Of a stretch of DNA of 64,000 nt, positions 8,906-18,565 are shown piece by piece (positions within the stretch are counted from its first letter, which is position 1; every line of letters starts with the position of its first letter). The translations under genes were made by a program, and so were the position numbers. The stretch is taken from positions 539,800-603,799 of the forward strand of contig NZ_QRAI01000003.1 of NCBI RefSeq assembly GCF_014336955.1, in the 5' to 3' direction. The notes under the pieces were generated by a model. The model saw only the letters and a program-made list of their open reading frames with translations. It was not told the DNA's origin and searched no databases. This DNA is from Saccharophagus sp. K07. Lineage in GTDB: Bacteria > Pseudomonadota > Gammaproteobacteria > Pseudomonadales > Cellvibrionaceae.

Positions 8906-9253
8906 CTATGCGCATGAGTCGGAAGGTTGCATAGCATCTTCGGCAATGTGATCTGCTGCTTGGTCCGCGGATTCCGTGGCGGCAGAGCTGAACGAACCAT
9001 CTGGGCTTTGGTCAATAACCGGGCCTATGGCTTCGCCACCTTTTAGGGTCAGGTGACCTTTTTCGTCGAGGACACCCGGGACTATGGTGAGGCGCAAATG
9101 TGGGTCACGCACTGACAGTTCGACTTTTACGTTGATCGCTTCATCTTTATACGCAGTGCGGAATAGGCCGTGGCTGTCGCTGCCGTCGACCCACTCACCT
9201 TGTTTGCTCAGGTAAAAATGGTCCTGATTACGGATGATATACATCTCAGACAT
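8906..9253 (-). CDS. Small conserved hypothetical protein
   Basis: About 115 residues from the ATG at 9253, which has a good ribosome-binding site (agagg); an upstream in-frame ATG at 9307 has none. The N-terminal 75 residues are a compact alpha/beta segment (MSEMYIIRNQDHFYLSK, then RTAYKDEAINVKVELSVRD). The tail is acidic and alanine-rich. I do not recognise the family. It lies upstream of gshA on the same strand, 96 bp away, and may share regulation. Confidence 0.6.
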   Translation of the reverse strand: MSEMYIIRNQDHFYLSKQGEWVDGSDSHGLFRTAYKDEAINVKVELSVRDPHLRLTIVPGVLDEKGHLTLKGGEAIGPVIDQSPDGSFSSAATESADQAADHIAEDAMQPSDSCA

Positions 9254-9500
9254 AGGGTACCTCTGCGCGAAGGTCGCTAGGATACAAACTGTTTTTCGCT
9301 GAAACAAGGTTGAGACTTAGGGTGAGGAACAGGCCCCAAAATACGGAATTTAAAGGCTATATTTGATGCAAAGTGTTTACAGCTTAAGTCTAATTAAGAG
9401 ATATTGTGGGTGAATCCATAATAATTTACCTGCATACTTGCGCACCCTGTGTAGGTTCTCGCACAGGTTTCGTATCATTCAACGCCCCTAACGGAGATCT

Positions 9501-10451
9501 GTGGTGGCCCTGAATAACGTCGCCAATAATCCCTTCTTTACCAATGCAGAGGCCGCATTGACACGATGGGCTGCAGTGGTGAAAAAGGTACCGCTGAAGT
9601 TCTGGCGTATGGCCGTATTGGGCTTGGTGTTGTTTTGGATCTGCCACAACCTGGCCGTGCTCGTCTGGTATCTGGTTCCGGCTCCCAAACTGCCAGTGGC
9701 ACCCGTGACTCCATCGACTGCAGTGCGGGTCGATAGTGGCACAGGTCGCAATATCGACATCACCAGCATCCAGTCACTCAATCTGTTTGGCAATATGGGC
9801 GAACAGCCAATAGTGCAGCAGCCAATCATTGAGCAACCCCGCATCGAAATAACCCAGCTCAATTTGGAGCTGCAGGGCATTATTGCGGCTAATGATCCCA
9901 AGCTTTCATGGGCAATCATTGGTGGTGCAAACGATCAAAAGTTATACAAAATCGGCGATGAAATCGATAACGCTCGCGGCGTAAAAATTGCCGAAATCCA
10001 TGCGCTGAAAGTGATTTTGAATAATAACGGCAAACTGGAAGAGCTATGGTTGTATGGCGAAGATGGTTTAAAGGTCGCCAGTTCAGCGCCACAGCCCACT
10101 TATACTCCCCCCCCAATCAGTACCGGCCCCGCTCCTGAGGCGACGACGGTCAGTCGTGACCAGATTGAACAAGCCAGAAACATAGGCGATGTGGTGCGCT
10201 TTATGGTCGCCACAGAAAATGGTCGCATGATCGGTTATAAAGTGCGGCCGGGGCGCAAACGCGAGCTGTTTGACCAGGTCGGATTGCGTCCAGATGACAT
10301 CGTTGTATCAGTGAATGGCATTGAGGTGAATGAACCGCAGAAAGTGCGGGAGGTTTACCAAGCATTGAAGAATGCCACAGAAGCCAACCTTCAAGTGGTG
10401 CGTGACGGCTCGACGCACTCAATCCTAATTACCATGAGTTCCGAGGGGTAA
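9501..10451 (+). CDS. gspC: Type II secretion protein GspC
   Basis: 316 residues. A short cytoplasmic start is followed by one membrane helix (~residues 35-55), then the periplasmic homology region (~95-195; LELQGIIAANDPKLSWAIIG). A C-terminal PDZ domain spans ~235-315 (GRKRELFDQVGLRPDDIVVS). GspC links the inner-membrane platform to the secretin GspD and helps select substrates. The GTG at 9501 is followed by another at 9504; the ggag at 9493 fits either. It is first in the operon, and gspD follows after 2 bp. Confidence 0.93.
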   Translation: MVALNNVANNPFFTNAEAALTRWAAVVKKVPLKFWRMAVLGLVLFWICHNLAVLVWYLVPAPKLPVAPVTPSTAVRVDSGTGRNIDITSIQSLNLFGNMGEQPIVQQPIIEQPRIEITQLNLELQGIIAANDPKLSWAIIGGANDQKLYKIGDEIDNARGVKIAEIHALKVILNNNGKLEELWLYGEDGLKVASSAPQPTYTPPPISTGPAPEATTVSRDQIEQARNIGDVVRFMVATENGRMIGYKVRPGRKRELFDQVGLRPDDIVVSVNGIEVNEPQKVREVYQALKNATEANLQVVRDGSTHSILITMSSEG

Positions 10452-10453
10452 CA

Positions 10454-12484
10454 GTGTTGCGACGAATAACAAGTTTGGGTGCGGCAGGTATGCTGGCGCT
10501 GACACTAGCGGTGAACAGCTGGGCCCAACAGACATGGATGATCAACTTTAAAGACTCGGATATCCAGGAGCTCATCAAGTTCGTGGCCGATGTCACCGGG
10601 CGCACCGTTATTATCGATCCCCGTGTCAAAGGGCGGATCAAGGTTATCTCGTCCAAACCGCTCAATCAGGAAGAACTGTTGCAACTCTTCCGTACTGTGC
10701 TGGAAATGCACGATTTCTCGGTTGTGGACGTCGAAGGGGTAATGCGCATTATCCCGCTGAAAGATGCACGCTCATCTCCGGTTCCGGTGGTCAATGCCGA
10801 TTCGCCGGAAAAAGGCTTCCTGACGCAGGTCATTCAGTTGCAAAACATCGCGGCGGCGAAAATTCTGCCCTCTATCCGTCCGTTGGTGCCGCAGCATTCG
10901 CATCTGTCCGCATACGATCCATCGAACGCCATCATCATTACCGATTCGGCGGAAAACATCGCGCGTATTCGCGATCTGATCGAACGCCTGGATAAATCCG
11001 CGACGCCGGTTACCGAAATCGTGGAATTGAAATACGCCAACGCGGCGGATTTGGTGCAGGTCTTACAAGGTCTGGAAAAGGCAGATCCGAACAACAATAA
11101 CCTGCCGAACAATTCGCTCAACCTGACTTCTGACAAGCGCAATAACGCGATCCTGATCACCGGTGAGGATGTACAGCGCCAACGCATGAAGTCTCTGATC
11201 AAACGCCTCGACAAACCGCGCGCTCAGTCTGGCAATGTCCGGGTGGTCTATCTGGATTACGCAGAAGCCAAGAGCGTTGCGGAAACCTTGACGAAGGTAA
11301 TGGCCAACCTGGCCAAGCTGGGCCCTGGTGGCAAACAAGAAAATGTGGTCGCAGCGACTGTGGAAGCGGATGAGGATACCAACGCGCTTCTGATAACGGC
11401 TTCTGGAGACGACTTGGAGGCGTTGTTGGATGTGGTGGCCCGGCTCGATATCCGCCGCGCCCAGGTGTTGGTTGAGGCGATTATTGCGGAGGTGGGAGAC
11501 AACTCTTCGAGAAATCTCGGTATCCAGTGGCTTTTCCGCAACACGGATAAAGGTGTATTTGGTGCTTCACGTGCGAATGCCGGTCTTGAGTCATTCGGGG
11601 GAGCCGCATTGGCAGATCCCAATGGCGAAGGGGCATTGGAGGCTTTTGGCAAAGCCTTGTCGACCACATTGGGCCAGACCCTGGGGATAATGGGATCTGA
11701 TAATGAAACCGATTTTATGGCGCTGATCAGTGCGCTGGAGCAGGAAGGCCAGACAAACATTTTGTCCACGCCGTCTCTGCTGACCATGGATAACCATGAG
11801 GCCAGTTTTGTTGTCGGTAAAAATATTCCGATTCTCACAGGTTCATCTGCGACGACCAATGGCTTGAGCAGTCCTTTCCAAACCATTCAGCGTCAGGATG
11901 TCGGTATCAAACTGACGGTTACACCACAAATAAATGAAGGCGACACCATTCTCCTTACGGTTGCGCAGGAAGTATCGAGCATTGATACCTCTTCACCGAC
12001 CGATCAAGGGTTTGTAACGAATCAGCGGAAAATCGAGACCAAAGTATTGGCTTCCAATGGCGAAATCGTGGTCTTGGGTGGATTGATTGAGGACAAGCTG
12101 GACAAAGGGGAGATGCGTGTACCTGTACTGGGGCGCATTCCGCTTATCGGTCGGTTGTTCCGTTCTGACAACCGGACCAAAGAACGTACAAATCTGATGG
12201 TGTTTTTGAAAGTCACCGTTATTCGCGATGTTGAGGGGCTTAGCGGAGCGACAGCGGAAAAATATCAATATTTGCGTGGGCAGCAGCTCAAGCAGCGCGG
12301 CGGTGGTTTTATGCGTCGCAAAGACAATGCGATACCAGTGCTGCCAGATATTTCCTATTACAACAAGGCGCCACTTCTTCCGGCGGATACTGCCAATGTC
12401 ATTGTGACTCCAGCAGCCGACGCAGCCATGGAGGCTGCTGATGAAGAGGCCAAGAATATCCCGGCACCTTTAATCGAGCAGTGA
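10454..12484 (+). CDS. gspD: Type II secretion secretin GspD
   Basis: 676 residues with a signal peptide ending NSWAQQ. The N0 domain (WMINFKDSDIQELIKFVADVT) is followed by N1-N3 repeats with GRTVIIDPRVKG and VYLDYAEAKSVAETL. The secretin core spans ~340-610, with VPVLGRIPLIGRLFRS near its end. It forms the outer-membrane channel through which folded exoproteins leave the cell. It starts with GTG. A ~70-residue C-terminal tail could be the pilotin-binding S-domain. Its stop overlaps the gspE start. Confidence 0.96.
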   Translation: MLRRITSLGAAGMLALTLAVNSWAQQTWMINFKDSDIQELIKFVADVTGRTVIIDPRVKGRIKVISSKPLNQEELLQLFRTVLEMHDFSVVDVEGVMRIIPLKDARSSPVPVVNADSPEKGFLTQVIQLQNIAAAKILPSIRPLVPQHSHLSAYDPSNAIIITDSAENIARIRDLIERLDKSATPVTEIVELKYANAADLVQVLQGLEKADPNNNNLPNNSLNLTSDKRNNAILITGEDVQRQRMKSLIKRLDKPRAQSGNVRVVYLDYAEAKSVAETLTKVMANLAKLGPGGKQENVVAATVEADEDTNALLITASGDDLEALLDVVARLDIRRAQVLVEAIIAEVGDNSSRNLGIQWLFRNTDKGVFGASRANAGLESFGGAALADPNGEGALEAFGKALSTTLGQTLGIMGSDNETDFMALISALEQEGQTNILSTPSLLTMDNHEASFVVGKNIPILTGSSATTNGLSSPFQTIQRQDVGIKLTVTPQINEGDTILLTVAQEVSSIDTSSPTDQGFVTNQRKIETKVLASNGEIVVLGGLIEDKLDKGEMRVPVLGRIPLIGRLFRSDNRTKERTNLMVFLKVTVIRDVEGLSGATAEKYQYLRGQQLKQRGGGFMRRKDNAIPVLPDISYYNKAPLLPADTANVIVTPAADAAMEAADEEAKNIPAPLIEQ

Positions 12485-14001
12485 TGGATATGGAACCTTT
12501 ATCGGATAACGAACTTCCCGCCGCTGCACTCGCCGAAGAGACGCCGGCGGCGCCAACCAAAGCGCGTTTGCCGTTTTCTTATGCGTCCAGCAATGGAGTG
12601 ATGATTGAAAACGGGCGTTTGGTGCATTTGCCTGGGCTGAAATTGAAGACCCTGCGCGAATTGCGCCGCTATATGAGTGCGCCTTTAGAGTTGGAAGAGT
12701 TATCGGAAAGTGAATTTAAGACACGCCTGACCAAGCTGTATCAGAGTAGTGACGCAGAAGCTCAGCAGGCGGTGGAAGATATGGACGCCGATTTCGATTT
12801 GTCGGCGTTGGCGGAAGATATCGATGACGGCGAATTGCTCAGCGGTGAAGGCGATGCGCCGGTGATTCGTTTGATCAACGCGATCCTGTCCCAGGCGGTG
12901 CAGGAGAAGGCGTCGGATATTCACGTTGAGCCCTATGAAGACCGGGTTTCAGTGCGTTTCCGTATCGACGGTGTGTTGAAAGAAGTCCTCTCCCCCAAAC
13001 CCGCCCTGGCTCCTGTGCTGGTTTCCCGTTTGAAGGTAATGGCGCGTTTGGATATCGCCGAAAAACGGATTCCCCAGGACGGTCGTATCACTGTTAAGTT
13101 AGCTGGACACGCGGTGGACCTGCGGGTCTCGACTATGCCTTCAGCGCACGGCGAGCGTGTGGTGTTGCGTATTCTCGACCAAGCTGCTGGCGCCATCTCG
13201 CTGGAACAGCTCAACATGCCGGAGAAAGTGCTGCGCGATTTCAAAGCGGCGCTCGCCAAACCGCACGGCATTATTCTGGTAACCGGGCCGACGGGTTCCG
13301 GTAAAACCACAACGCTCTATTCGGGCTTGAGCCATCTCAACACCCGCTCGCGCAATATCCTGACAGTAGAAGACCCGATCGAATACGTACTGCCCGGCAT
13401 TGGCCAGACCCAAGTAAACACCAAGGTCGATATGACCTTTGCCCGCGGCCTGCGCGCCATTCTGCGTCAGGACCCGGATATCGTCATGATTGGTGAGATC
13501 CGTGACCGCGAAACTGCGGCCATCGCTGTACAGGCGAGTTTGACCGGTCACTTGTTGTTATCAACTTTGCACACCAACACCGCCATTGGTGCGGTTATGC
13601 GTTTGCAGGATTTGGGGATAGAACCATTTTTGCTGTCGTCGAGTCTTGAGGCGCTTATGGCGCAGCGTCTGGTGCGCAAACTCTGTCCCGATTGTAAACA
13701 GCAGCACGAGGCCAGCGACGCCGAATGCGAACGGGTCAATATTCCCAAAGGCAGTGTCATTTATCGGGCTGTGGGGTGTGACAAATGCCATTACACCGGT
13801 TACCGGGGTCGTACCGGTATTTATGAATTGATCCCGGTGGATGACGTGCTGCGCCAGTTGATTCACGAGGGGGTGGGTGAACAGGCCATGTTGGCGCACG
13901 CGCGCCAGTTCAGTGACTCCATTGATGAAGATGGTCGCCGCAAAGTGCTGGCAGGCATCACCAGTGTGGAAGAACTGTTACGAGTAACGGTCGTCGGTTG
14001 A
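12484..14001 (+). CDS. gspE: Type II secretion ATPase GspE
   Basis: About 505 residues from the ATG overlapping the gspD stop (TGATG); a GTG three bases earlier is also possible. It is the cytoplasmic AAA+-like ATPase that powers pseudopilus assembly. Visible motifs are Walker A GPTGSGKTTT (~268), the Asp box (ILTVEDPIEY), Walker B (DPDIVMIGEIRD), the His box (LLLSTLHTN) and the zinc tetracysteine (CPDC ... CDKC). The N-terminal ~60 residues are acidic and divergent, as usual for the GspL-binding part. Confidence 0.97.
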   Translation: MDMEPLSDNELPAAALAEETPAAPTKARLPFSYASSNGVMIENGRLVHLPGLKLKTLRELRRYMSAPLELEELSESEFKTRLTKLYQSSDAEAQQAVEDMDADFDLSALAEDIDDGELLSGEGDAPVIRLINAILSQAVQEKASDIHVEPYEDRVSVRFRIDGVLKEVLSPKPALAPVLVSRLKVMARLDIAEKRIPQDGRITVKLAGHAVDLRVSTMPSAHGERVVLRILDQAAGAISLEQLNMPEKVLRDFKAALAKPHGIILVTGPTGSGKTTTLYSGLSHLNTRSRNILTVEDPIEYVLPGIGQTQVNTKVDMTFARGLRAILRQDPDIVMIGEIRDRETAAIAVQASLTGHLLLSTLHTNTAIGAVMRLQDLGIEPFLLSSSLEALMAQRLVRKLCPDCKQQHEASDAECERVNIPKGSVIYRAVGCDKCHYTGYRGRTGIYELIPVDDVLRQLIHEGVGEQAMLAHARQFSDSIDEDGRRKVLAGITSVEELLRVTVVG

Positions 14002-14002
14002 T

Positions 14003-15244
14003 ATGGGAGCTTATTCCTACCAGGCGCTGGACGCCAATGGCAAAACTGTCAAAGGAGTTGTTGAGGGCGATTCGGAACGCCATGTGCGCTCGCTGTTGCG
14101 CCAGCGCCAGCTCAAGCCACTCGATGTGCGCAGCGTTTCGCAAAAACGCAGCAAGTCTTCGGACACCTCGTCGTCGTCCCCACGCCGTCTGTTCGGCGGT
14201 GGAGGTCCTAAACTTAGCCACAAAGATATTGCCCTGGTGACGCGCCAGCTGGCGTCGTTGCTGCAGTCCGGCTTGCCGCTTGATGAGGTTCTGCAAGCGG
14301 CGGCGACGCAAAGCCGCAAACCCACCATTAAGAGTTTGTTGTTGCAGGTCCGCTCCCGGGTTCTTGAGGGTTTGAGTCTCGCCCAAGCCATGTCCGAAGC
14401 CCCGAAAGCCTTTAACGGTCTGTACCGGGCGATGGTAAAAGCGGGCGAATCCGCAGGCTTTCTCGGCCCAGTACTAGAACAGTTGGCTGAGTACACCGAA
14501 ACCAGCCAAGAGACCCGCCAAAAAGTCCAAACGGCGATGATGTACCCCGTAGTGCTCCTGTGCGTGAGTATGGGGGTGGTTATGGCGCTGATGGCGTTTG
14601 TGGTGCCCAAGCTCACCGGCATGTTTTCCCAGACCAAACGGGAACTGCCGGCGATTACCGAAATTCTGATCGGCACCAGCGACTTTATCGTCAATTACGG
14701 TTTGTTTGTCCTTATCGGCATTATTGGCCTGATCATTCTGTTCAAACAGCTTCTCAAAGCGCCAGAGCGGCAGTTGCGCTGGCACCGCCTGTTACTGAAA
14801 ATGCCGCTCTTTGGCGAATTCATCCGTGTATCCGAATCGGCGCGTTATGCCAACACCTTGGGCCTGTTGGTCAAAAGTGGTGTGCCGCTGCTTGAAGCGC
14901 TGCGTATCGCGAGCCAGGTTTTAACGAACCGGGTGATTCAGGACGCGTCAAAAGCGGTGGCGGTATCAGTACAGGAAGGTACCAGTCTGCACCGGGCCAT
15001 GGATCAGGTGGATGAATTTCCACCATTGGTCGTGCAAATGGTGGCAAGTGGCGAAGCCAACGGACAGTTGGCCGAACAACTTTTACACGCCGCGCGCAAC
15101 CAGGAGAGGGAACTGTCTTTTACATTGGGGACCATGATGGGATTGATGGAGCCCGCCATGATTTTGTTCATGGCTGGCATCGTCTTCTTTATTGTGATGG
15201 CGATTATGTTGCCGATCTTCCAGATGAACGACATGTTCAGATGA
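14003..15244 (+). CDS. gspF: Type II secretion inner-membrane platform protein GspF
   Basis: 413 residues with two similar cytoplasmic helical domains, each followed by membrane helices (~175-195, ~225-245, ~380-400). The T2SSF motif MVKAGESAGFLGPVLEQLA near ~145 recurs as MVASGEANGQLAEQL near ~345. The start, GAYSYQALDANGKTVKG, is typical. It is the membrane partner of GspE and GspL. It begins 1 bp after gspE ends. Confidence 0.96.
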   Translation: MGAYSYQALDANGKTVKGVVEGDSERHVRSLLRQRQLKPLDVRSVSQKRSKSSDTSSSSPRRLFGGGGPKLSHKDIALVTRQLASLLQSGLPLDEVLQAAATQSRKPTIKSLLLQVRSRVLEGLSLAQAMSEAPKAFNGLYRAMVKAGESAGFLGPVLEQLAEYTETSQETRQKVQTAMMYPVVLLCVSMGVVMALMAFVVPKLTGMFSQTKRELPAITEILIGTSDFIVNYGLFVLIGIIGLIILFKQLLKAPERQLRWHRLLLKMPLFGEFIRVSESARYANTLGLLVKSGVPLLEALRIASQVLTNRVIQDASKAVAVSVQEGTSLHRAMDQVDEFPPLVVQMVASGEANGQLAEQLLHAARNQERELSFTLGTMMGLMEPAMILFMAGIVFFIVMAIMLPIFQMNDMFR

Positions 15245-15299
15245 ACGAAATGATCGGCGGTTAATCGAAATCCAGCATTTTAATGATCCAGGGGGATAT

Positions 15300-15743
15300 A
15301 TGAAACAAGGTGGTCAGCGTGGTTTCAGCTTGATCGAAATCATGGTGGTGATCGTGATTATGGGACTGTTGCTCAGCGTAGTGGGGCCCAAGGTATTCGA
15401 TAACATCACCGCAGCGAGAATTCAGACGGTGAAAGCCCACTTCGGTAACCTGAAGACAGCGTTGGATTCTTATCGTCTCGACAATTATCGCTATCCCACG
15501 ACTGAACAAGGGTTGATGGCACTGGTGATCAAACCGAGTGGCGACCCTGAGCCGAAACGCTGGCGACAATACATGGACAAGATTCCAAAGGATCCGTGGG
15601 ACAACGATTACATCTACGTGAGCCCCGGCGATAACGGCCGCCCATTTGACCTTTACACTCTGGGCGCCGATGGTGTGCGCGGTGGTGAGGGTGAAGATGC
15701 CGATATAGGTTTTTGGGATGACGCCAACGACGTAACGCCATAA
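15300..15743 (+). CDS. gspG: Major pseudopilin GspG
   Basis: 147 residues. The prepilin site is G/FSLIEIMVVIVIMG with Glu at +5. The body matches major pseudopilins: DNYRYPTTEQGLMALV, then PKDPWDNDYIYVSPG. A good ribosome-binding site (aggggga) precedes the ATG. It builds the shaft of the secretion pseudopilus after cleavage by a prepilin peptidase, whose gene is not in this window. Confidence 0.97.
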   Translation: MKQGGQRGFSLIEIMVVIVIMGLLLSVVGPKVFDNITAARIQTVKAHFGNLKTALDSYRLDNYRYPTTEQGLMALVIKPSGDPEPKRWRQYMDKIPKDPWDNDYIYVSPGDNGRPFDLYTLGADGVRGGEGEDADIGFWDDANDVTP

Positions 15744-15768
15744 CGGGACGCGCTGGCAAGCGAGATAT

Positions 15769-16341
15769 ATGAAGGTCAGGAACCAACGAGGTTTTTCGCT
15801 ACTGGAGTTGATGGCGGTCATTTTTGTGATCGGCATCAGTCTGGGGATAGTTGCCCTGACCATGCGAGGCGGCGAGCCGCAAGACGAGATATGGACCGCC
15901 ATCGAGCAATTTATGGGATTGGCCCAGTTCGCCAGCGAGCGGGCCATTCTCTCGGGTGAAACCTCCGCTCTGTATCTGGAACCGCCGGAATGGCAGGTGC
16001 AGCGCGGCCAGTCGGTGCGCGACATCGGCTGGCGTTACACTTGGCTGACGTCCAGCAGTGAGGGCTGGCAGAGGATACCTAATGTGCCAGCCGTGAGCTT
16101 GCCGCCCACTGTCCACCTGCGGGTGGAAATAGACGAAATGCTCTGGGACTACGAAAGCCAAGTCGACCGCACCACACCCGTCGCTGCCTACTATCCCACG
16201 GGTGATATCACGCAATTCAGTATCGAAATTACCGATGAGCGCGCCCCCGGTTTTAGCCAGAACATAAAAGTTGATGAAACCGGGCAATTGATTTGGGTGG
16301 AAGCCCCCGAACCGCCGAAGGTGGATCGCAATGCGTTCTAA
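15769..16341 (+). CDS. gspH: Minor pseudopilin GspH
   Basis: 190 residues. The prepilin motif RGFSLLELMAVIFVIGIS at the N-terminus is followed by a GspH-like globular domain (ALYLEPPEWQVQ and a beta-rich C-terminus). It overlaps gspI by 11 bp. It is inferred to sit near the pseudopilus tip with GspI, J and K. Confidence 0.9.
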   Translation: MKVRNQRGFSLLELMAVIFVIGISLGIVALTMRGGEPQDEIWTAIEQFMGLAQFASERAILSGETSALYLEPPEWQVQRGQSVRDIGWRYTWLTSSSEGWQRIPNVPAVSLPPTVHLRVEIDEMLWDYESQVDRTTPVAAYYPTGDITQFSIEITDERAPGFSQNIKVDETGQLIWVEAPEPPKVDRNAF

Positions 16342-16705
16342 ATCAGTGCACGGTTTTACCTTGGTGGAAGTGATGGTGGCGCTGTTGATCATCGCCATGG
16401 CCTTGCCGGCACTTTTGATGCGCATCGGGGGTATGGCCACTGCAGCCGGGCACAGCCGGGATGTTGCGATTGCCTACTGGGTGGCGGAAAACAAGATGCA
16501 GGAAATTTATCTCACCCAGCGGTTGCAGGGTGTGACGCCCCGCGGTCGGCAGGCGGACGACGTCAAAATGGCGGGAGAGACCTGGGATTGGCAGACGGAG
16601 ACCGAAGAAACCGCATTGCCGGGGCTGCTGCGTCTGCGGGTGCGGGTGAAATTGCAGGACTCGGACGACAACTTGGTGGAGATATCGGGGTTCTTTCTTG
16701 AATAA
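16331..16705 (+). CDS. gspI: Minor pseudopilin GspI
   Basis: 124 residues starting with the prepilin signal HGFTLVEVMVALLIIAMA. The family segment YWVAENKMQEI follows at ~49-59. Length fits GspI. It overlaps both gspH and gspJ, showing tight translational coupling. Confidence 0.93.
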   Translation: MRSKSVHGFTLVEVMVALLIIAMALPALLMRIGGMATAAGHSRDVAIAYWVAENKMQEIYLTQRLQGVTPRGRQADDVKMAGETWDWQTETEETALPGLLRLRVRVKLQDSDDNLVEISGFFLE

Positions 16706-17414
16706 ATCAGCCAATAGGGTGAGCCGCGGATTCACTTTGATGGAAGTGATGGTCGCGCTGTTCATCATGGCGATGATCGCGATTCTGGCCGCTCAAGCAT
16801 TCAACACGGCCTCGTCGGGCGCTGATGCCACGCGCGAGGCTATGCAACGTCTGGCGGAGATTGACCGGACTCTGGTGTTGATCGAAAACGACCTGCGCAA
16901 TGCCATTCCCAAGCCCCTGCGCACGCGACTCGGGGAAACGCTGCCAGCCCTGTATGTCGCCCAAAGTGATGATTATTGGTTGACGATCATGCGCGGTGGT
17001 ATGGCCAATCCGCTGCATCAGCGCCGTACCGAGGAAGTGAGGGTTGGCTATCGCTACATAGAGGAAACCATCTGGCGGGATACTTGGTATAACCCCTTGG
17101 AGACGGAACAAGAGCAGGCGCGTCAGCAAAAGCTCCTGACAGGTGTAAGGGATATGGTAGTGCGAGTATTGCCAACCGGCCCGGGCGTCTCGATTGCCGG
17201 TGGTCCTTGGTACGATGCTTGGCCAGCGACGGGGCGACCGGCGGATCAGTTGCCTATTGCCATCGAATTGACGCTGACATTGGAAGACATGGGTGAAATC
17301 AAACGGCTTTACAGTTTGTTGCCCGGTAAAGGACCTGACCCAGTGGTCAATCCAGGAGCCGGCTCGTCTTCGTCTTCCAGCAGCGGTGAGCCGGTTCAGG
17401 AAACGATAAATTGA
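16698..17414 (+). CDS. gspJ: Minor pseudopilin GspJ
   Basis: Up to 238 residues. The prepilin motif is RGFTLMEVMVALFIMAMI. There is no ATG start. A TTG at 16698 overlaps the gspI end, and a GTG at 16719 (MSRGFTL) would give a leader of more typical length, so the start is uncertain. The C-terminus carries a short Ser run (SSSSSSSGEP), a small version of the poly-Ser linkers seen elsewhere in this genome. It should form the pseudopilus tip with GspI and GspK. Confidence 0.92.
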   Translation: MNKSANRVSRGFTLMEVMVALFIMAMIAILAAQAFNTASSGADATREAMQRLAEIDRTLVLIENDLRNAIPKPLRTRLGETLPALYVAQSDDYWLTIMRGGMANPLHQRRTEEVRVGYRYIEETIWRDTWYNPLETEQEQARQQKLLTGVRDMVVRVLPTGPGVSIAGGPWYDAWPATGRPADQLPIAIELTLTLEDMGEIKRLYSLLPGKGPDPVVNPGAGSSSSSSSGEPVQETIN

Positions 17415-17415
17415 T

Positions 17416-18471
17416 ATGAGCGGAACCTTGAGCCAGATGCCATCGCGTCAACGAGGGGTCATTTTGATCATGGCCCTGCTGGTAGTGGCGCTGGTCACCA
17501 CTATAGTGGTGTCGGTCAGTTGGCGTTTCAGCCTGGATATGGCGCGCAATGAAAATCGCTGGCACGGTTCCCAGGCGCGCGCCTATATGGAGGGTGGGGA
17601 ACAGCTGGCACGAAAGGTATTATGGGAGGATCGGGTTGAAACGGGTGATATTGATCACCTGGGTGAGATGTGGGCATTGTCGGGCGACCCTCTGCCCACG
17701 GATGAAGGCTGGATTCGCGGCATCATCGAAGACGCCCACGGTCGCTTCAATCTGAATTTGTTGGTGCGCCCCCAGCAAGGTGGTCGTAATAACGAGCGCA
17801 ACAAGGACCCCTGGGACGTTTTGATTGAAAGCCAACGGCGATTTGTGCGGTTGTTACAGACCATCGAACTGGAGGATGGGCCGGTCACCTATCAAAAGGC
17901 GATGGAGCTGGTCGACGCCATCCAGGATTGGCTCGATCCGGATGATCAGGTGACAGGTTTTGGCGGCGCAGAGGCGGACTATTATCGCGATCAGGATCCG
18001 CCCTACCCGATTACCAACGGTCCCATGACCAGCGTCAGTGAGCTAAGTTTAATCAAAGGCATGACACCGGAGCTTTACGAAAAGCTCCTGCCATTGGTAG
18101 TGGTGTTGCCCTACGGCGAAATGATGAATATCAATACACTGAAGGATCCAATCCTGCGCAGTTTGAATCGCAAAATAAACCCGGAGCCTTTGTCTGAGGC
18201 AGAGTGGGAAGCGCTGAAGGAGGATCGCGCTGCTGCGACAGAAGGCTTTCGCCAGGTCGCGGATTTTGTAAACGCGCCCAATGCCGCGGCAATATTGGGC
18301 GGCGGAGAATTTGACCAATCTGATTTGGTGACCTCGTCGCGCTATTTCATACTCATCTCCGAGACCCTGGTGGGTGAGCAGGTGCGGCGCAGTAAAACGT
18401 TGCTGTATCGGGGCAACATGAATGGCGTTGATCATGTACACATAGTGAGGCGGACGGACTCCAATTTTTAG
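17416..18471 (+). CDS. gspK: Minor pseudopilin GspK
   Basis: 351 residues, the large minor pseudopilin. The N-terminus QRGVILIMALLVVALVTTIV lacks Glu+5, as is normal for GspK. The body includes GRFNLNLLV and the two-helix insertion (AIQDWLDPDDQ, then LSLIKGMTPELYEKL). It begins 1 bp after gspJ and is the pseudopilus cap. Confidence 0.94.
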   Translation: MSGTLSQMPSRQRGVILIMALLVVALVTTIVVSVSWRFSLDMARNENRWHGSQARAYMEGGEQLARKVLWEDRVETGDIDHLGEMWALSGDPLPTDEGWIRGIIEDAHGRFNLNLLVRPQQGGRNNERNKDPWDVLIESQRRFVRLLQTIELEDGPVTYQKAMELVDAIQDWLDPDDQVTGFGGAEADYYRDQDPPYPITNGPMTSVSELSLIKGMTPELYEKLLPLVVVLPYGEMMNINTLKDPILRSLNRKINPEPLSEAEWEALKEDRAAATEGFRQVADFVNAPNAAAILGGGEFDQSDLVTSSRYFILISETLVGEQVRRSKTLLYRGNMNGVDHVHIVRRTDSNF

Positions 18472-18565
18472 TTTGGTCGTTCGTGAACAATTGGCGATTC
18501 GAGCACGGGAGTGCCGAATCGCATCCCAGGATGGGGCATAACAAAATCATCGATAGGTGAGACGA